Shown here in pieces: positions 49,786 to 59,193 of a stretch of DNA of 64,000 nt. The stretch lies in contig NZ_CP140772.1 in NCBI RefSeq assembly GCF_037893185.1, forward strand, positions 1,612,001 to 1,676,000. The letters run 5' to 3'. The DNA comes from Chitinophaga sp. 180180018-3 (GTDB lineage Bacteria > Bacteroidota > Bacteroidia > Chitinophagales > Chitinophagaceae). The notes beneath the pieces were generated by a model. The model was given only the letters and a program-made list of their open reading frames with translations. It did not search any database and was not told where the DNA came from. Each line of letters starts with the position of its first letter. Within the stretch, counting starts at the first letter, position 1. Made by a program: the position numbers and the translations under genes.

Positions 49786-51061
49786 GCAGCGTCGCAATCA
49801 ATTCCCTGATACTGGTATACACCTGCTCAAGCTGCTCATTGGTGATGCAGTATGGAGGCAGGATGTACAGGGTGTTGCCGAGCGGGCGGAGCATGATACG
49901 TCTGGCTCGGAAAAACCGGTGAAGTTCATCTGCGAGTTCGTTCGTGTATCCGTCGGCGTTAGCTGTTGCGATATCGAAGGCCAGGATGGTGCCTAGCAGT
50001 CGTGGTTGTTTGATGATGGAGTAGGTGTGCAGCTCTTCCAGGAACGCTGCATGTTTTTCGTGTATGCGTTGCCGGTTGGCGGCGCAGGCCGGATCTGTAA
50101 ACAGATCGAGGCTGGCCAGGGCCGCCGTGCAGGCGAGCGGATTGGCTGTGAAGGAGTGGCCGTGGAAGAGGGTCTTGAGTTTATCGTTTGAGAGGAAGGC
50201 TTCGTAGATGTTGGCCGTGCTGGTAGTTACGCCCAGCGCCATTGCCCCACCGGTGAGTCCTTTAGAGAGGCATACGATATCCGGCTGGGTGTGCAGGTAT
50301 TCCATCGCGAAATTTTTTCCGGTTCTGCCAAAGCCGGTCAGCACTTCATCGGCGATCAGCAGGATATCATGGGCATGGCAGTAGCGCAGCAGCTCATCAA
50401 AGGCAGTTGCATCGTACATGATCATACCACCGGAGCCCTGTAGCAGCGGCTCGAATATAAATGCCGCAATATCTTCGGGCTGAAGCGCTGTGATAGCCGC
50501 TTTCAGCTGATCTATATTATCAGTAGTGGGCACATCCAGAAACTGCACATCAAACAGGCGATCATCAAATACCCTCGTGAATACGCTTCTGCCACTAACA
50601 CTCATAGCGCCGAAAGTATCGCCGTGGTAGGCATTGTTAAAAGCAAGCAACTTGTGTTTTCGGATACCTTTATTGTCCCAGTACTGGATCGCCATTTTCA
50701 ACGCCACTTCAATGGCTGTAGAGCCATTATCTGAATAAAATACCCTGCTTTGATTTGATGGCAGGAGCCGTAACAGCCGTTCGGCAAGGTTTACAGCCGG
50801 AGGATGTGTATAGCCCGCAAAGATACAATGCTCCAGTTCCATCGCCTGTGCTGCTAACTGTTGCGCAATATGTGGATGCGCGTGCCCATGTATATTTACC
50901 CACCAGCTGGAGGTAGCATCCAGGTAGCTGTTGTTTTCTTCATCAAAAAGCAGCGCACCCTGGCCCCGAACAATACCTACCGGAGCAGGTGCTGTTTGCA
51001 TTTGGGTGTAAGGATGCCAGATGATGTTGAGATCTCTTTCTGCTAAAGATCCTTTCTTCAT
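49766..51061 (-). CDS. bioA: Adenosylmethionine-8-amino-7-oxononanoate aminotransferase
   Basis: A 431-residue class III aminotransferase of biotin synthesis that makes 7,8-diaminopelargonate with SAM as amino donor. Motifs: WHPYTQMQTAP (residues 15-25), YLDATSSWWVNIHGHAHPHI, VFYSDNGSTAIEVALKMA, LLIADEVLTGFGRTGK (PLP Asp) and IVCLSKGLTGG with the Schiff-base Lys, all BioA-like. Full length. The C-terminal codons fall inside the palindromic element at 49642-49785, so the protein tail is partly written by that repeat. No other bio gene adjoins it; a BioF-like gene lies near 6 kb. Confidence 0.94.
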   Translation of the reverse strand: MKKGSLAERDLNIIWHPYTQMQTAPAPVGIVRGQGALLFDEENNSYLDATSSWWVNIHGHAHPHIAQQLAAQAMELEHCIFAGYTHPPAVNLAERLLRLLPSNQSRVFYSDNGSTAIEVALKMAIQYWDNKGIRKHKLLAFNNAYHGDTFGAMSVSGRSVFTRVFDDRLFDVQFLDVPTTDNIDQLKAAITALQPEDIAAFIFEPLLQGSGGMIMYDATAFDELLRYCHAHDILLIADEVLTGFGRTGKNFAMEYLHTQPDIVCLSKGLTGGAMALGVTTSTANIYEAFLSNDKLKTLFHGHSFTANPLACTAALASLDLFTDPACAANRQRIHEKHAAFLEELHTYSIIKQPRLLGTILAFDIATANADGYTNELADELHRFFRARRIMLRPLGNTLYILPPYCITNEQLEQVYTSIRELIATLQERITN

Positions 51062-51112
51062 AAATTAAGAATTGAGAATGAATGCGAAGATAGATCATCG
51101 GGAATTCCCAAT
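51062..51112. repeat. Probable decayed palindromic element
   Basis: AATTAAGAATTGAGAATGAATGCGAAGATAG-type sequence (51063-51093) resembles the left arm of the gene-end family. Instead of a full right arm only CGGGAATTCCCAAT (about 51099-51112) follows, which looks like the outer flank of copy 6. It lies between the stop of the hybrid kinase and the start of bioA. Confidence 0.5.
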
Positions 51113-51118
51113 ACTAAC

Positions 51119-53575
51119 TTACAGCTTCTTCCTCTTCAAAATCTTCAACAGATCTTCTGCTGCATATGGCTTCGGCAGTATTTCAGTGATGCCAAGGCTG
51201 GAGAGGCGTTCACTCACGTCGGGCATGATATCGGCGGTGAGTATAATAATAAAGGCTTTTGGCTGGAGATTCCGGATATGCGGGATGGTTTCATAGCCGT
51301 TCATTTCAGGCATGTGCAGGTCCATGATGATACCATCGAAATCCTGTTGCTGCATTTTTTCCAATGCCTGCCTGCCATTAGTAGCCGTTGTAATGGTGGC
51401 TCCTGACTTCCGCAGCTGAAGTTCGAGGATACGGATATTGATGGCATTGTCTTCTACTATTAGTAATTTCATATCATTCAGAAGGCCGTCGATTTGTTTA
51501 TCTGATTGATGGATATGGCTGGTATCTGTTTCCGGTAGCCGGAAGCAGATATCGAAATAGAAAGTGGTGCCTGTGTTTTTCCGGCTATCGAGCCGGATCT
51601 GGCTTTTATGCAGTTCTACCAGTTTGCGGGCGATAGTCAGGCCCAGACCGGTGCCGCCGTGGTGGCGTGTGGTGGCTGCATCTTCCTGTATAAACGTATC
51701 GAATATTTTCTCCTGCATGTCGGAGGCAATACCAATGCCGGTATCTTCCACCGAAAAGGCGAGTGTACATTCGCTGTCTGATATACTGCTTACCCGAACC
51801 TGAAGGCATACGCTGCCTTCTATGGTAAATTTAATGGCATTGTCGAGCAGGTTATTAAGTATCTGCGACAGGCGATAAGGATCTCCCAGCAGAATAGAAG
51901 GAAGCTGTTTGTCTGCTTCCAGCAACAGCTGAACGCCCTTGGAATCGGCCAATGGCTTATGATTTCCGGTAATGCCCCGCAGCAGGTGGGTGATATTGAA
52001 CCGGATGTTTTCCAGCTCAATCCGGCCAGCCTCCATCTTGCTGAAATCAAGGATATTATTGATCAGTCCCAGTAAATGGTGAGAAGAAAAATCAAGATTC
52101 CGGATCATTTCCATCTGACCGGGAGCCGGGTCTTCGTTCATCAGACCGGCGATACCGATGATGGCATTTAGTGGTGTCCGGATTTCATGGCTCATTACCG
52201 ACAGGAATTCGCTTCTGGCCTGTGCAGCTTTCTGTGCGGCGTCGCGGGCATTCATCAATGCCAGTTCTGCATCTTTCTTATCTGTTATATCCATCAGGAT
52301 ACCCCTGAAATGAGTCAACTGTCCGTCGGCGTTATATTCCGGGCGGCCAACAGTACGCATCCAGGTTCTTTTCCCTTTGGCGGAAATATGCCGCAGTTCC
52401 AGGTCGTAGGGGATCTTGTCGTTGAACAGGTGTTCGCGGGCTGTATGTAATACACTAATCTCGTCGGGATGATAGAATTTCAGGGAGGCGTCCAGGGATA
52501 CGGAAAAATCATGGGATACTTCCCGCAGCTCATACATTTCCTTTGTCCAATACATCTCTCCGGTATCTACATTAAATTCCCAACCGCCCATTTTACCCAT
52601 CTGCAAACAGATACTTAAAAGCTGGTTGCTACGCCTGAGATCAGCCTGTGCCTGCAGGTATCCGTTGTTCTTTTTCTCGCTTTCAGAAATATTCCTGATC
52701 AGCAGCAGCATACGTTTAGGGGTGGGATATATGCTTTTTATCAGCCGCATTTTCAGTTGGTACCAGTTCTGGGGGCTTTGCCTGATATCGGGATATACAA
52801 ACAGCTGCTCTTCCCCGGTGCGCAGCAACTTATCCGCCAGCTGGTTAAAGCCGTGAGCATGTTCGCCAAGTGCTTCTGCAATGGTTTTGCCGAGTATTTC
52901 TTCCTTAGGCCGGAAAAGCAGATGCTCCTGGGTACACCACACATGTGTGAATACCTTCCGGTCGTTCAGCACAAATACAATATCGTCCAGCGTATTCATC
53001 ATCGCTTCCCGGTCTTCTTCCATTTGCCGGCAACGGTTTTGCCATTCCATCGCTTCTGCGGTGCTACGGGCATGTGTATGCAGGTGCCCCAGTACCTGCA
53101 GCAGTGGCTGAAAGAAGGCAATGGTATCTGGTGTATATCCTTCCTGATTGCCTCCCAGGCCAATTACTGCAACAACTGTTTGTTTATGCACGACCGGAAG
53201 CCCCAAAAAGCTGCGCGTAGTACCGGAATCGGCAAGGATGACGGGTTGTTCGCCGGAAACAACAGCCTGAAGAGGGGCTGTGAAATTCCAGTTGAACTGA
53301 GGCGCCAGGTTGATGGTCGCCATCGTATGAAGAAAAGGAATATTATCTTTTTTACTGATCTCACCGGCAAACCCATACTGGCTGTTGGTAAGTTCCATCA
53401 TTTGCTGTAGCAGCCGTTCTACCTGATACCGGGTATGGTCGCCGGAGGCATAATCTGCAGACAGGTTGCCTATCAGCTCCAGCAGCTGTTGCTGCCGGAC
53501 GAACAGGGATTTTCCCGGTATATTTTTTCCGTCAGGATCTCCTTTCAGTGAATCGTTAAAGGGACTTGCCAGCAT
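51119..53575 (-). CDS. Hybrid sensor histidine kinase/response regulator
   Basis: An 818-residue signalling protein with no membrane span. In order: a GAF-like domain (about 28-165), two PAS domains (about 190-300 and 320-435, the second ending FRGILMDITDKKDAE), HisKA with His463 (FLSVMSHEIRTPLNAI), the ATPase N, G1 and G2 boxes (NNLLDNAIKFT, DTGIGIA, GGTGLGLTIA) and a receiver with Asp752 (IIMDLHMPEMNG) and Lys802. It senses a cytoplasmic cue through GAF/PAS and phosphorylates its own receiver; an outside phosphotransfer or output protein is needed. No partner lies beside it. The gene is alone on its transcript. Confidence 0.95.
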   Translation of the reverse strand: MLASPFNDSLKGDPDGKNIPGKSLFVRQQQLLELIGNLSADYASGDHTRYQVERLLQQMMELTNSQYGFAGEISKKDNIPFLHTMATINLAPQFNWNFTAPLQAVVSGEQPVILADSGTTRSFLGLPVVHKQTVVAVIGLGGNQEGYTPDTIAFFQPLLQVLGHLHTHARSTAEAMEWQNRCRQMEEDREAMMNTLDDIVFVLNDRKVFTHVWCTQEHLLFRPKEEILGKTIAEALGEHAHGFNQLADKLLRTGEEQLFVYPDIRQSPQNWYQLKMRLIKSIYPTPKRMLLLIRNISESEKKNNGYLQAQADLRRSNQLLSICLQMGKMGGWEFNVDTGEMYWTKEMYELREVSHDFSVSLDASLKFYHPDEISVLHTAREHLFNDKIPYDLELRHISAKGKRTWMRTVGRPEYNADGQLTHFRGILMDITDKKDAELALMNARDAAQKAAQARSEFLSVMSHEIRTPLNAIIGIAGLMNEDPAPGQMEMIRNLDFSSHHLLGLINNILDFSKMEAGRIELENIRFNITHLLRGITGNHKPLADSKGVQLLLEADKQLPSILLGDPYRLSQILNNLLDNAIKFTIEGSVCLQVRVSSISDSECTLAFSVEDTGIGIASDMQEKIFDTFIQEDAATTRHHGGTGLGLTIARKLVELHKSQIRLDSRKNTGTTFYFDICFRLPETDTSHIHQSDKQIDGLLNDMKLLIVEDNAINIRILELQLRKSGATITTATNGRQALEKMQQQDFDGIIMDLHMPEMNGYETIPHIRNLQPKAFIIILTADIMPDVSERLSSLGITEILPKPYAAEDLLKILKRKKL

Positions 53576-53854
53576 ATTGCGACGTCGGTTTAGTTAGTGA
53601 TATGGCCACTTATGTACAGAAGCCTGTTTAGGGGGCTGACAATGCGTAACCAGTTATTAGTTCTATATAGCTGCTCGTTTCGTATGGCCGGATGTGAGCG
53701 ATCCTGCTCCAATCTTGAATGTGTGCAGATAAATTTAATGAATAAACCGGAAAAAGGAACACCGTTGTTAGTTATTTTCTGTTACCCGGTATTTGATTGA
53801 AAAAATGCCCGATGCGCTCATCACACATCGGGCACTGATCTTCAATGAAGTTGT
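53576..53854. other. Gene-free stretch, 279 bp
   Basis: Upstream of the hybrid kinase. The only clear structure is the terminator at 53806-53834. One short frame on the plus strand (53597-53800) has no support from composition or motifs. Confidence 0.6.
53806..53834 (-). terminator. Terminator after the LTA-synthase-like gene
   Basis: A perfect 9-bp stem TGCCCGATG/CATCGGGCA with an 11-base loop and a U-run on the minus strand, 21 bp past the stop at 53855. Confidence 0.88.
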
Positions 53855-55804
53855 TTATTGTTTCATCCCATTGTTTTTAAACAGGGAGTAAGCAGTCTGA
53901 TAGTTAGCAATGCTATTCTTCAGAAGGTTGCTGTCCATCGGCGCGGGATGCTGCTCGTTCTTTTCGCTGTTCCAGCTAAAGTATTCTGCTTTTTGCTGCG
54001 GGCTCAGGATAAGCAGCTTACCAGGTTCCAGGTAGCCCAGTTTCTGATAGGTGCTGATCATGGCCCGTGGCTGGTAGCCCGGCGTCAGCACGTTTTTTCC
54101 GTAGAGCCTGGTGGAGTAAGACCAATGCAGCATACCCAGCAGGGTAGGATATATATCGATCTGTGAACACATCGCATTTATCTCCTGTGGTGCGTAACCA
54201 GGAACGTTATAGATAATACAGGGGATATGATACTTGCTGATCTCTATTTCATTTTTGCCGGCGCTGCTGGCACAGTGATCTGCTACGAAAATGACGATTG
54301 TATTTTTAAACCAGGGTTTGGTACTGATTTTTTTCAGGAATTCGCCAATCGCGTAATCTGTATATTTCACGGCGCCTTCCCGGCTGGAGCCGGAAGGAAT
54401 ATCAATTTTGCCGGAGGGATAAGTAAACGGCCGGTGGTTGGAGGTAGTCATGATGAAATCATAGAAAGGCTTGCCTGTAGCGTATTTTTGGTCTGCGCTT
54501 CTAATGGCGGCTGAATAGATGTCTTCATCACAGATGCCCCAGGCATTTTCGAACTGTACTTCGTTGTCGGGGATATTGGTACGGGTAGTGGTGATCCGGT
54601 CGTTGCCCAGTTTGTGGCGCAGGCGGTCGGTAATATCGTAGCCATTATTACCGAAGAATTTATTCATATTGTCGAAGTAACCATCGCCACCATAAAAGAA
54701 CGTGCTTTCGTAGCCAGCCTGTTCAAACAGATAGCCGACGGAGAAAAGATTTTCGTTATTCCTGCGTCGTACGATACTTTGGCCGGGAGTGGGAGGAACG
54801 GCCAGCGTTAGTGCTTCCATGCCCCGCACGGTACGGGTGCCGGTAGCGTACATATTAGTGAACAGGATACCTTCCCGGGCAATGCTGTCGAGTACAGGAG
54901 TGATATGCTGCGTATTTCCGAAGCGGGTCATAAAATCCGCACTGAAACTTTCGATGGTCACCATGATCACATTCGGTGTAATACGTTGGGTGGTATCCGT
55001 TATATTCCGGCGTATATTTCTGCCGCTATCGGCGAATTGACTGCCCGGTTCCTGCAGGAGAGAGCGGAGGCGCCGGAAGGCCCTGTTCTCATCTTCCATC
55101 AGGTAATACTTATCATAAGCCAGTTCATTATTGAAATAAGCCGATACGAAGGAATATACACCGGCTTTGGCCAGCTCCTGGGCGTAGCGGTTGGTGCCTT
55201 TCTCGGCCCAGGTGTTACTCACCACCAAAACATGGAGTATAGTGAGGCCCAGCAGCGAGCCGAAGATAGTCAGCCGTTGCCGGAAAGGTGTATGGGAACG
55301 GAAGCTGTTACGGAATATACCACGGCGACTGAGTATCCAGGTGATTAGTGCGGCAAGCAGCAGCACACCGCCAATCAGGAGAGGCAATGGATACGACTGG
55401 TTAATATTGCTGATCACTTCATAGGTGTAAATCAGGTAATCCACGGCGATAAAATCGAACCGGGCAGCGTATTCTCCCCAGAAGGTAAATTCTGCAAAAA
55501 AGGAAAATATCAGGATCACCGTGGCCAGGAAAAAACCGGTGTAGGTGAATATCCTGTTAAACAAAGTATTGTTAAGCCTTTGTGGTAAAACCAATAAATA
55601 AAAGGCGTAACCGATGGTGAAGAAAAGCGCAACTCCTGCGTCGTAAATAAAGCCCCTGGCAAATATCGCGGGTATATCGGTGGCATTCAGCCCGGCCTGA
55701 GGGAAGGCCCAGATTAACAACGCGGTTCGTACAAGGAAGGAGAGAAAAAATATCAAAACACCAAAGCCAAATAAAACAGCGTACCTGCTTCTAAACGATC
55801 TCAT
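53855..55804 (-). CDS. LTA synthase-like membrane sulfatase-fold protein
   Basis: A 649-residue protein with five N-terminal spans (about 10-30, 50-73, 88-108, 138-158, 179-196) and an extracellular sulfatase-fold domain. PNVIMVTIESFSADFM opens the catalytic domain; ATGTRTVRGMEAL (about 320-332) holds the likely nucleophile Thr323 or Thr325; EYTDYAIGEFLKK-like YTDYAIGEFLKKI and IVIFVADHCASSAGK supply the metal-binding Asp-His. Gram-negative relatives transfer phosphoglycerol or phosphoethanolamine to glycans or lipid A, since these cells have no lipoteichoic acid. The acceptor is unknown. A -7 box at 55828 gives it its own promoter downstream of the TonB-receptor gene. Confidence 0.9.
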   Translation of the reverse strand: MRSFRSRYAVLFGFGVLIFFLSFLVRTALLIWAFPQAGLNATDIPAIFARGFIYDAGVALFFTIGYAFYLLVLPQRLNNTLFNRIFTYTGFFLATVILIFSFFAEFTFWGEYAARFDFIAVDYLIYTYEVISNINQSYPLPLLIGGVLLLAALITWILSRRGIFRNSFRSHTPFRQRLTIFGSLLGLTILHVLVVSNTWAEKGTNRYAQELAKAGVYSFVSAYFNNELAYDKYYLMEDENRAFRRLRSLLQEPGSQFADSGRNIRRNITDTTQRITPNVIMVTIESFSADFMTRFGNTQHITPVLDSIAREGILFTNMYATGTRTVRGMEALTLAVPPTPGQSIVRRRNNENLFSVGYLFEQAGYESTFFYGGDGYFDNMNKFFGNNGYDITDRLRHKLGNDRITTTRTNIPDNEVQFENAWGICDEDIYSAAIRSADQKYATGKPFYDFIMTTSNHRPFTYPSGKIDIPSGSSREGAVKYTDYAIGEFLKKISTKPWFKNTIVIFVADHCASSAGKNEIEISKYHIPCIIYNVPGYAPQEINAMCSQIDIYPTLLGMLHWSYSTRLYGKNVLTPGYQPRAMISTYQKLGYLEPGKLLILSPQQKAEYFSWNSEKNEQHPAPMDSNLLKNSIANYQTAYSLFKNNGMKQ

Positions 55805-55827
55805 TTTGTACAGAATGATTAGGATCG

Positions 55828-55835
55828 CAAAGGTA
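55828..55835 (-). promoter_or_regulatory. -7 promoter box for the LTA-synthase-like gene
   Basis: TACCTTTG on the minus strand, 23 bp before the ATG at 55804; fits TAnnTTTG. Confidence 0.45.
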
Positions 55836-55866
55836 CGCTGTTCCAGGTATTTATAGTGCTCTCGAC

Positions 55867-57852
55867 CTATAAATTAAATTTGATGGAGGCGTTGATGGTA
55901 CGGCCATCAATAGGGCCCCAAAGCGGTGCAAAAACCGGGTTGCTCACTGAGCCGGTATAAAGCGGTGTATTCTTACCCTGACGGGCATCGAAGATGTTTT
56001 CCGCATTCAGCACCACGGTAATATGTTTGCCGAACTGGCGGGAAATCATAGCTGCCCAGAACCAGTAGTTCGGCGTTTTCTGATTGTTATAATCGTATTG
56101 GTTGCCCACCCAGCTGTTCTCAATACCGAAGCGCCATTTCCCTTCGATTTCGTAAGCCAGGGTGCTGGCAAATTTATCTTGTGGTGCAAAAGCAACGTTG
56201 GTGGAGCCGTCGTTGTTATAGTGAGAAACAGTATGGTTGTAGCCCAGGTAAAGTTCCAGTGCATCCAGTTTGAAACGCAGGTAACTGTCGGTACCCAAAC
56301 TGTTTACTGCGTACGGCATGTTTGCCAGCAGGTACATATTGTTCTTATCCTGCACGGGGAGGATAGGATCTTTGATATGTGTATAATACAACGCCTGGTT
56401 GATGGTTACATCCACTTCACCGAGTGTGGTATGATAGTTACCATCGAAGTTGACGCCTCCACTTTTTTCGGCCTTAACATCGGCGCCAAGAGGCAACAGG
56501 TTGCGGTAGCCCAATGTTTGGGTTTGCGTGGTAAAAATAGCGGGCGACTTGTAACCGGTACCGCCACTGAGTCTCAGCGAAAGTCCTTCCACAGGTTTGT
56601 AAACGAAAGCCAGGCGGGGAAGTATAAACCAACCGAATACATTGTGGTAGTCGGCCCGCAGTCCGGCTTCTGCCATAAACTGATCGGTAAAGTGATAGCC
56701 GTCCTGTACGAAAGCGCCCATTGTGTTGTAGGTATAGTTGTTCAGCAGGGTGCTGTCGCCGCTGGCGCGGCGGTAAATTTCGCCGGTGTTGTTGAGGCCT
56801 GCCACCCAGTCGTGTTTGCCGCTGGTTTTGTGGTAAGCTGCTTCCAGGTAAGTATTGGTTTGGTTACCTATCAGTGCAAATGTACCTTCACTGTTTTGCA
56901 GATGGAAGAAGCTGCCGTTTCCTTTTACAGAAAGGGTACCGCCGCCGAGGTTTTTGCGGGTGAGCTGCAGTTCCACACTATGGCGGTTGCTGTTATTCAC
57001 TTCTGTGTATTGATGAATGCCTTCCGCATGGTGTTCGAGTACCTGCATATCTCCGCCTTCGCGTTTTTCGATAGTACCGTTATAGCCGGCAATAAAGGTG
57101 GTTTGCGGATTGATATACCAGAAGAAGCGGGGATGCAGCAGATACTGGCGGAGGCGGGGAACGTCGCTGAAGCCGTCTTTGTTCACATCTACGGGATTCT
57201 GTGTGGTAACGCCGGCAAAGAGGGAGAGGCCCGTTTTGCCATAACGCTGGGAGTAGAAGGTATTGAAATTAGTTTCTTTCAGGGTAGAGCGGTTCACGAG
57301 TACGGACAGTTCCGGTTCGCTGCCGGGTGTTTTCGCAATGAAATTGATGATACCGGCAATGGCGCCGCCACCGTAGAGTGTAGATACGGAGCCTTTGATG
57401 ATCTCGATCTGTTTCAGATCCAGTGGAGGAATGGCCAGCACACCGAAATTACCGCTGAGACCTTCGTACACGGGCATACCATCGCGCAGCAGCTGTGTAT
57501 ATTTACCATCGAGTCCCTGCATACGGATAGCGTTATTGCCGTTCACCGCGGAGGTGTTCTGAATATGAATAACGGAAAGGTCGCCCAGGATACTGGCCAC
57601 GTTTCCGGGTTTTATACCGCTTTCCTCCATCATTTCTTCTTTGCCTAACACTTCTACTTTCATGGGAAGGTCTTCAATACGGCTATTGTTTCGGGTAGAG
57701 GAAATGATCACTTCGTTGAGGTCTGATACTTTGCTGATAGTATCCTTAGGGGGTAATTGCGTGGTGTCTTTAACATTACCGGGCACGCGGTTTTGCGCAT
57801 TCAATACGGATGCCGCACCCAATAAAATTCCTGCCAGTAGAATATGTTTCAT
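55867..57852 (-). CDS. TonB-dependent receptor next to a two-component system
   Basis: A 661-residue outer-membrane receptor: signal peptide (ending SVLNAQ), plug with EVIISSTRNNSRIEDLPMKVEV in outline (about 40-62) and VYEGLSGNFGVLAIPPLDL, then a barrel ending RTINASIKFNL. The size and plug (IKPGNVASILGD, IEIIKGSVSTLYGGGAIAG) fit the siderophore/metal/cobalamin class instead of SusC. It follows the sensor kinase gene by 60 bp on the same strand, so the system probably controls it, and metal or iron-chelate supply is a reasonable but unproven ligand. The frame begins 9 codons upstream; ATG 57852 starts the signal peptide. Confidence 0.92.
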   Translation of the reverse strand: MKHILLAGILLGAASVLNAQNRVPGNVKDTTQLPPKDTISKVSDLNEVIISSTRNNSRIEDLPMKVEVLGKEEMMEESGIKPGNVASILGDLSVIHIQNTSAVNGNNAIRMQGLDGKYTQLLRDGMPVYEGLSGNFGVLAIPPLDLKQIEIIKGSVSTLYGGGAIAGIINFIAKTPGSEPELSVLVNRSTLKETNFNTFYSQRYGKTGLSLFAGVTTQNPVDVNKDGFSDVPRLRQYLLHPRFFWYINPQTTFIAGYNGTIEKREGGDMQVLEHHAEGIHQYTEVNNSNRHSVELQLTRKNLGGGTLSVKGNGSFFHLQNSEGTFALIGNQTNTYLEAAYHKTSGKHDWVAGLNNTGEIYRRASGDSTLLNNYTYNTMGAFVQDGYHFTDQFMAEAGLRADYHNVFGWFILPRLAFVYKPVEGLSLRLSGGTGYKSPAIFTTQTQTLGYRNLLPLGADVKAEKSGGVNFDGNYHTTLGEVDVTINQALYYTHIKDPILPVQDKNNMYLLANMPYAVNSLGTDSYLRFKLDALELYLGYNHTVSHYNNDGSTNVAFAPQDKFASTLAYEIEGKWRFGIENSWVGNQYDYNNQKTPNYWFWAAMISRQFGKHITVVLNAENIFDARQGKNTPLYTGSVSNPVFAPLWGPIDGRTINASIKFNL

Positions 57853-57912
57853 ATATTGATTTATACAGCAAAGAAACAAAGTGAATCTGGAGCAATTCTG
57901 AATGGTGGCGTT

Positions 57913-59175
57913 TTACAGGGTGGCAGTGAAAATATGCCGATCATTCCTGTAATGATATTGTAGGGAGAAGTGATAAGAACCGGCAATTTTTTTAATGATG
58001 GCAAGGCCAAGGCCATTCGAATTGGTATAGCTGCTGTTATGTTTTTTGAAACGCTGAAAAACAATGTCGGACGGGATTTCGGGGAGATGACTGGTATTGG
58101 AGATGCTGAAGTATCCCGGAGCCAGCCGGATGTCGATACTGCCATGTTCATAATTGTATTTGATGGCGTTGCCGAGCAGGTTGCTGACCAGTATATCCGC
58201 CAGGGCGGGGTGCAGGGGCCAGGGAACGTTCGCTGTCATATCCTTGTTGATGTGGAGTTCTTTTTCCCGGATCAGCTCTTCAAACAGCAGCAGGTATTTT
58301 TCAACAACGGCATACAGATCCGGTTGTTCGGTAACAGGATACTGCTGGTTCTCGATCTTCGCCAGCAGCAACAGGTTATGATTAAGACGGGAAAGGCGCT
58401 GCAGTTCGTCGTAGCTAATGAGGATGCCCTGCTGCTGGGCTTCTGTCAGCGTATCATCCTGTAACAGTAGCTCCAGCTTGCTCTGAGCAATCGCCAGCGG
58501 TGTTTGCATTTCATGCGCAGCATCTTCTGTCAGCTCTTTAATATTGACGTAATCCTGGTGGATACGATTCGTCATGTTGCGCAGTGCATTATTCAGCTGG
58601 TTGAATTCGAAGGTATCGGTACGCTCAAATACTGCATTGGTCAGCTTATTCAGCTGCAGCTGCTGAATGTTGTAAAGCGAGCGGTAGAAGGGCTTCCAGA
58701 CCTGGCGGCTGATCAGCCAGTTAGACACCAGCACAAACAGCAGTAGTCCGCCGAAAGCAACCAACATCACATGTATGACATTTTTGATCAGGTCATCTTT
58801 TTCAATCAGCGATTTACGCAATATCAGCTCATATTTCCGGCCATGTACATCCACCACCTGGCTTAGCTGCCGGAATGGGGCATAGTCATCTTCCGATGCC
58901 TGGTAAATTTTGACGCCCTTCAGCTTAGGTTCATCCTGTACCGGTTTGTCAGTAGGCAGCAATATGAATTCCGAGGTTTGGATATTAAAGATCGGGTTGC
59001 TGATGCTGGCGGTATCAAGATAGTGCATCCATTGTTGCTTATCATTCACCAACTCCTCATCCGTTTCATGTTTGATCTCTTTATTGAATTTTACGTACAG
59101 GTAATAGGCGCCGCCCGCAAAGATGGGCAGCATAATAAAAAGAAAAAAGATTGTTGTCTTGGAAAGTAATTTCAT
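57913..59175 (-). CDS. Sensor histidine kinase (two-component)
   Basis: A 420-residue inner-membrane kinase. Two spans (about 8-28 and 131-153) flank a periplasmic sensor of about 100 residues. HisKA holds His221 (DAAHEMQTPLAIAQSKLE), followed by the N box (NLLGNAIKYNYEHG) and a G-box region SNGLGLAIIKKIA. It lies 18 bp after the response-regulator gene and before the TonB-receptor gene, in an RR-kinase-receptor operon. The ligand sensed is unknown; the sensor has no recognised domain. This pairing resembles the RprX-like kinases of Bacteroidota. Confidence 0.94.
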   Translation of the reverse strand: MKLLSKTTIFFLFIMLPIFAGGAYYLYVKFNKEIKHETDEELVNDKQQWMHYLDTASISNPIFNIQTSEFILLPTDKPVQDEPKLKGVKIYQASEDDYAPFRQLSQVVDVHGRKYELILRKSLIEKDDLIKNVIHVMLVAFGGLLLFVLVSNWLISRQVWKPFYRSLYNIQQLQLNKLTNAVFERTDTFEFNQLNNALRNMTNRIHQDYVNIKELTEDAAHEMQTPLAIAQSKLELLLQDDTLTEAQQQGILISYDELQRLSRLNHNLLLLAKIENQQYPVTEQPDLYAVVEKYLLLFEELIREKELHINKDMTANVPWPLHPALADILVSNLLGNAIKYNYEHGSIDIRLAPGYFSISNTSHLPEIPSDIVFQRFKKHNSSYTNSNGLGLAIIKKIAGSYHFSLQYHYRNDRHIFTATL

Positions 59176-59193
59176 AATAGCTGATCGCTTTAG

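Noticed and set aside
5447..51112. Insertion sequences or MITE-type transposons
   Set aside because: No transposase gene and no target-site duplications were seen; the palindromes lack terminal inverted repeats of the IS type, so a mobile origin is kept only as a hypothesis.
53597..53800. Possible 67-residue protein in the gap before the hybrid kinase
   Set aside because: No promoter, odd composition (Cys/Leu/Arg-rich) and no domain; a chance frame.
56023..57648. A 541-codon open frame on the plus strand
   Set aside because: It is the antisense shadow of the TonB-dependent receptor gene; composition and motifs fit only the minus strand.
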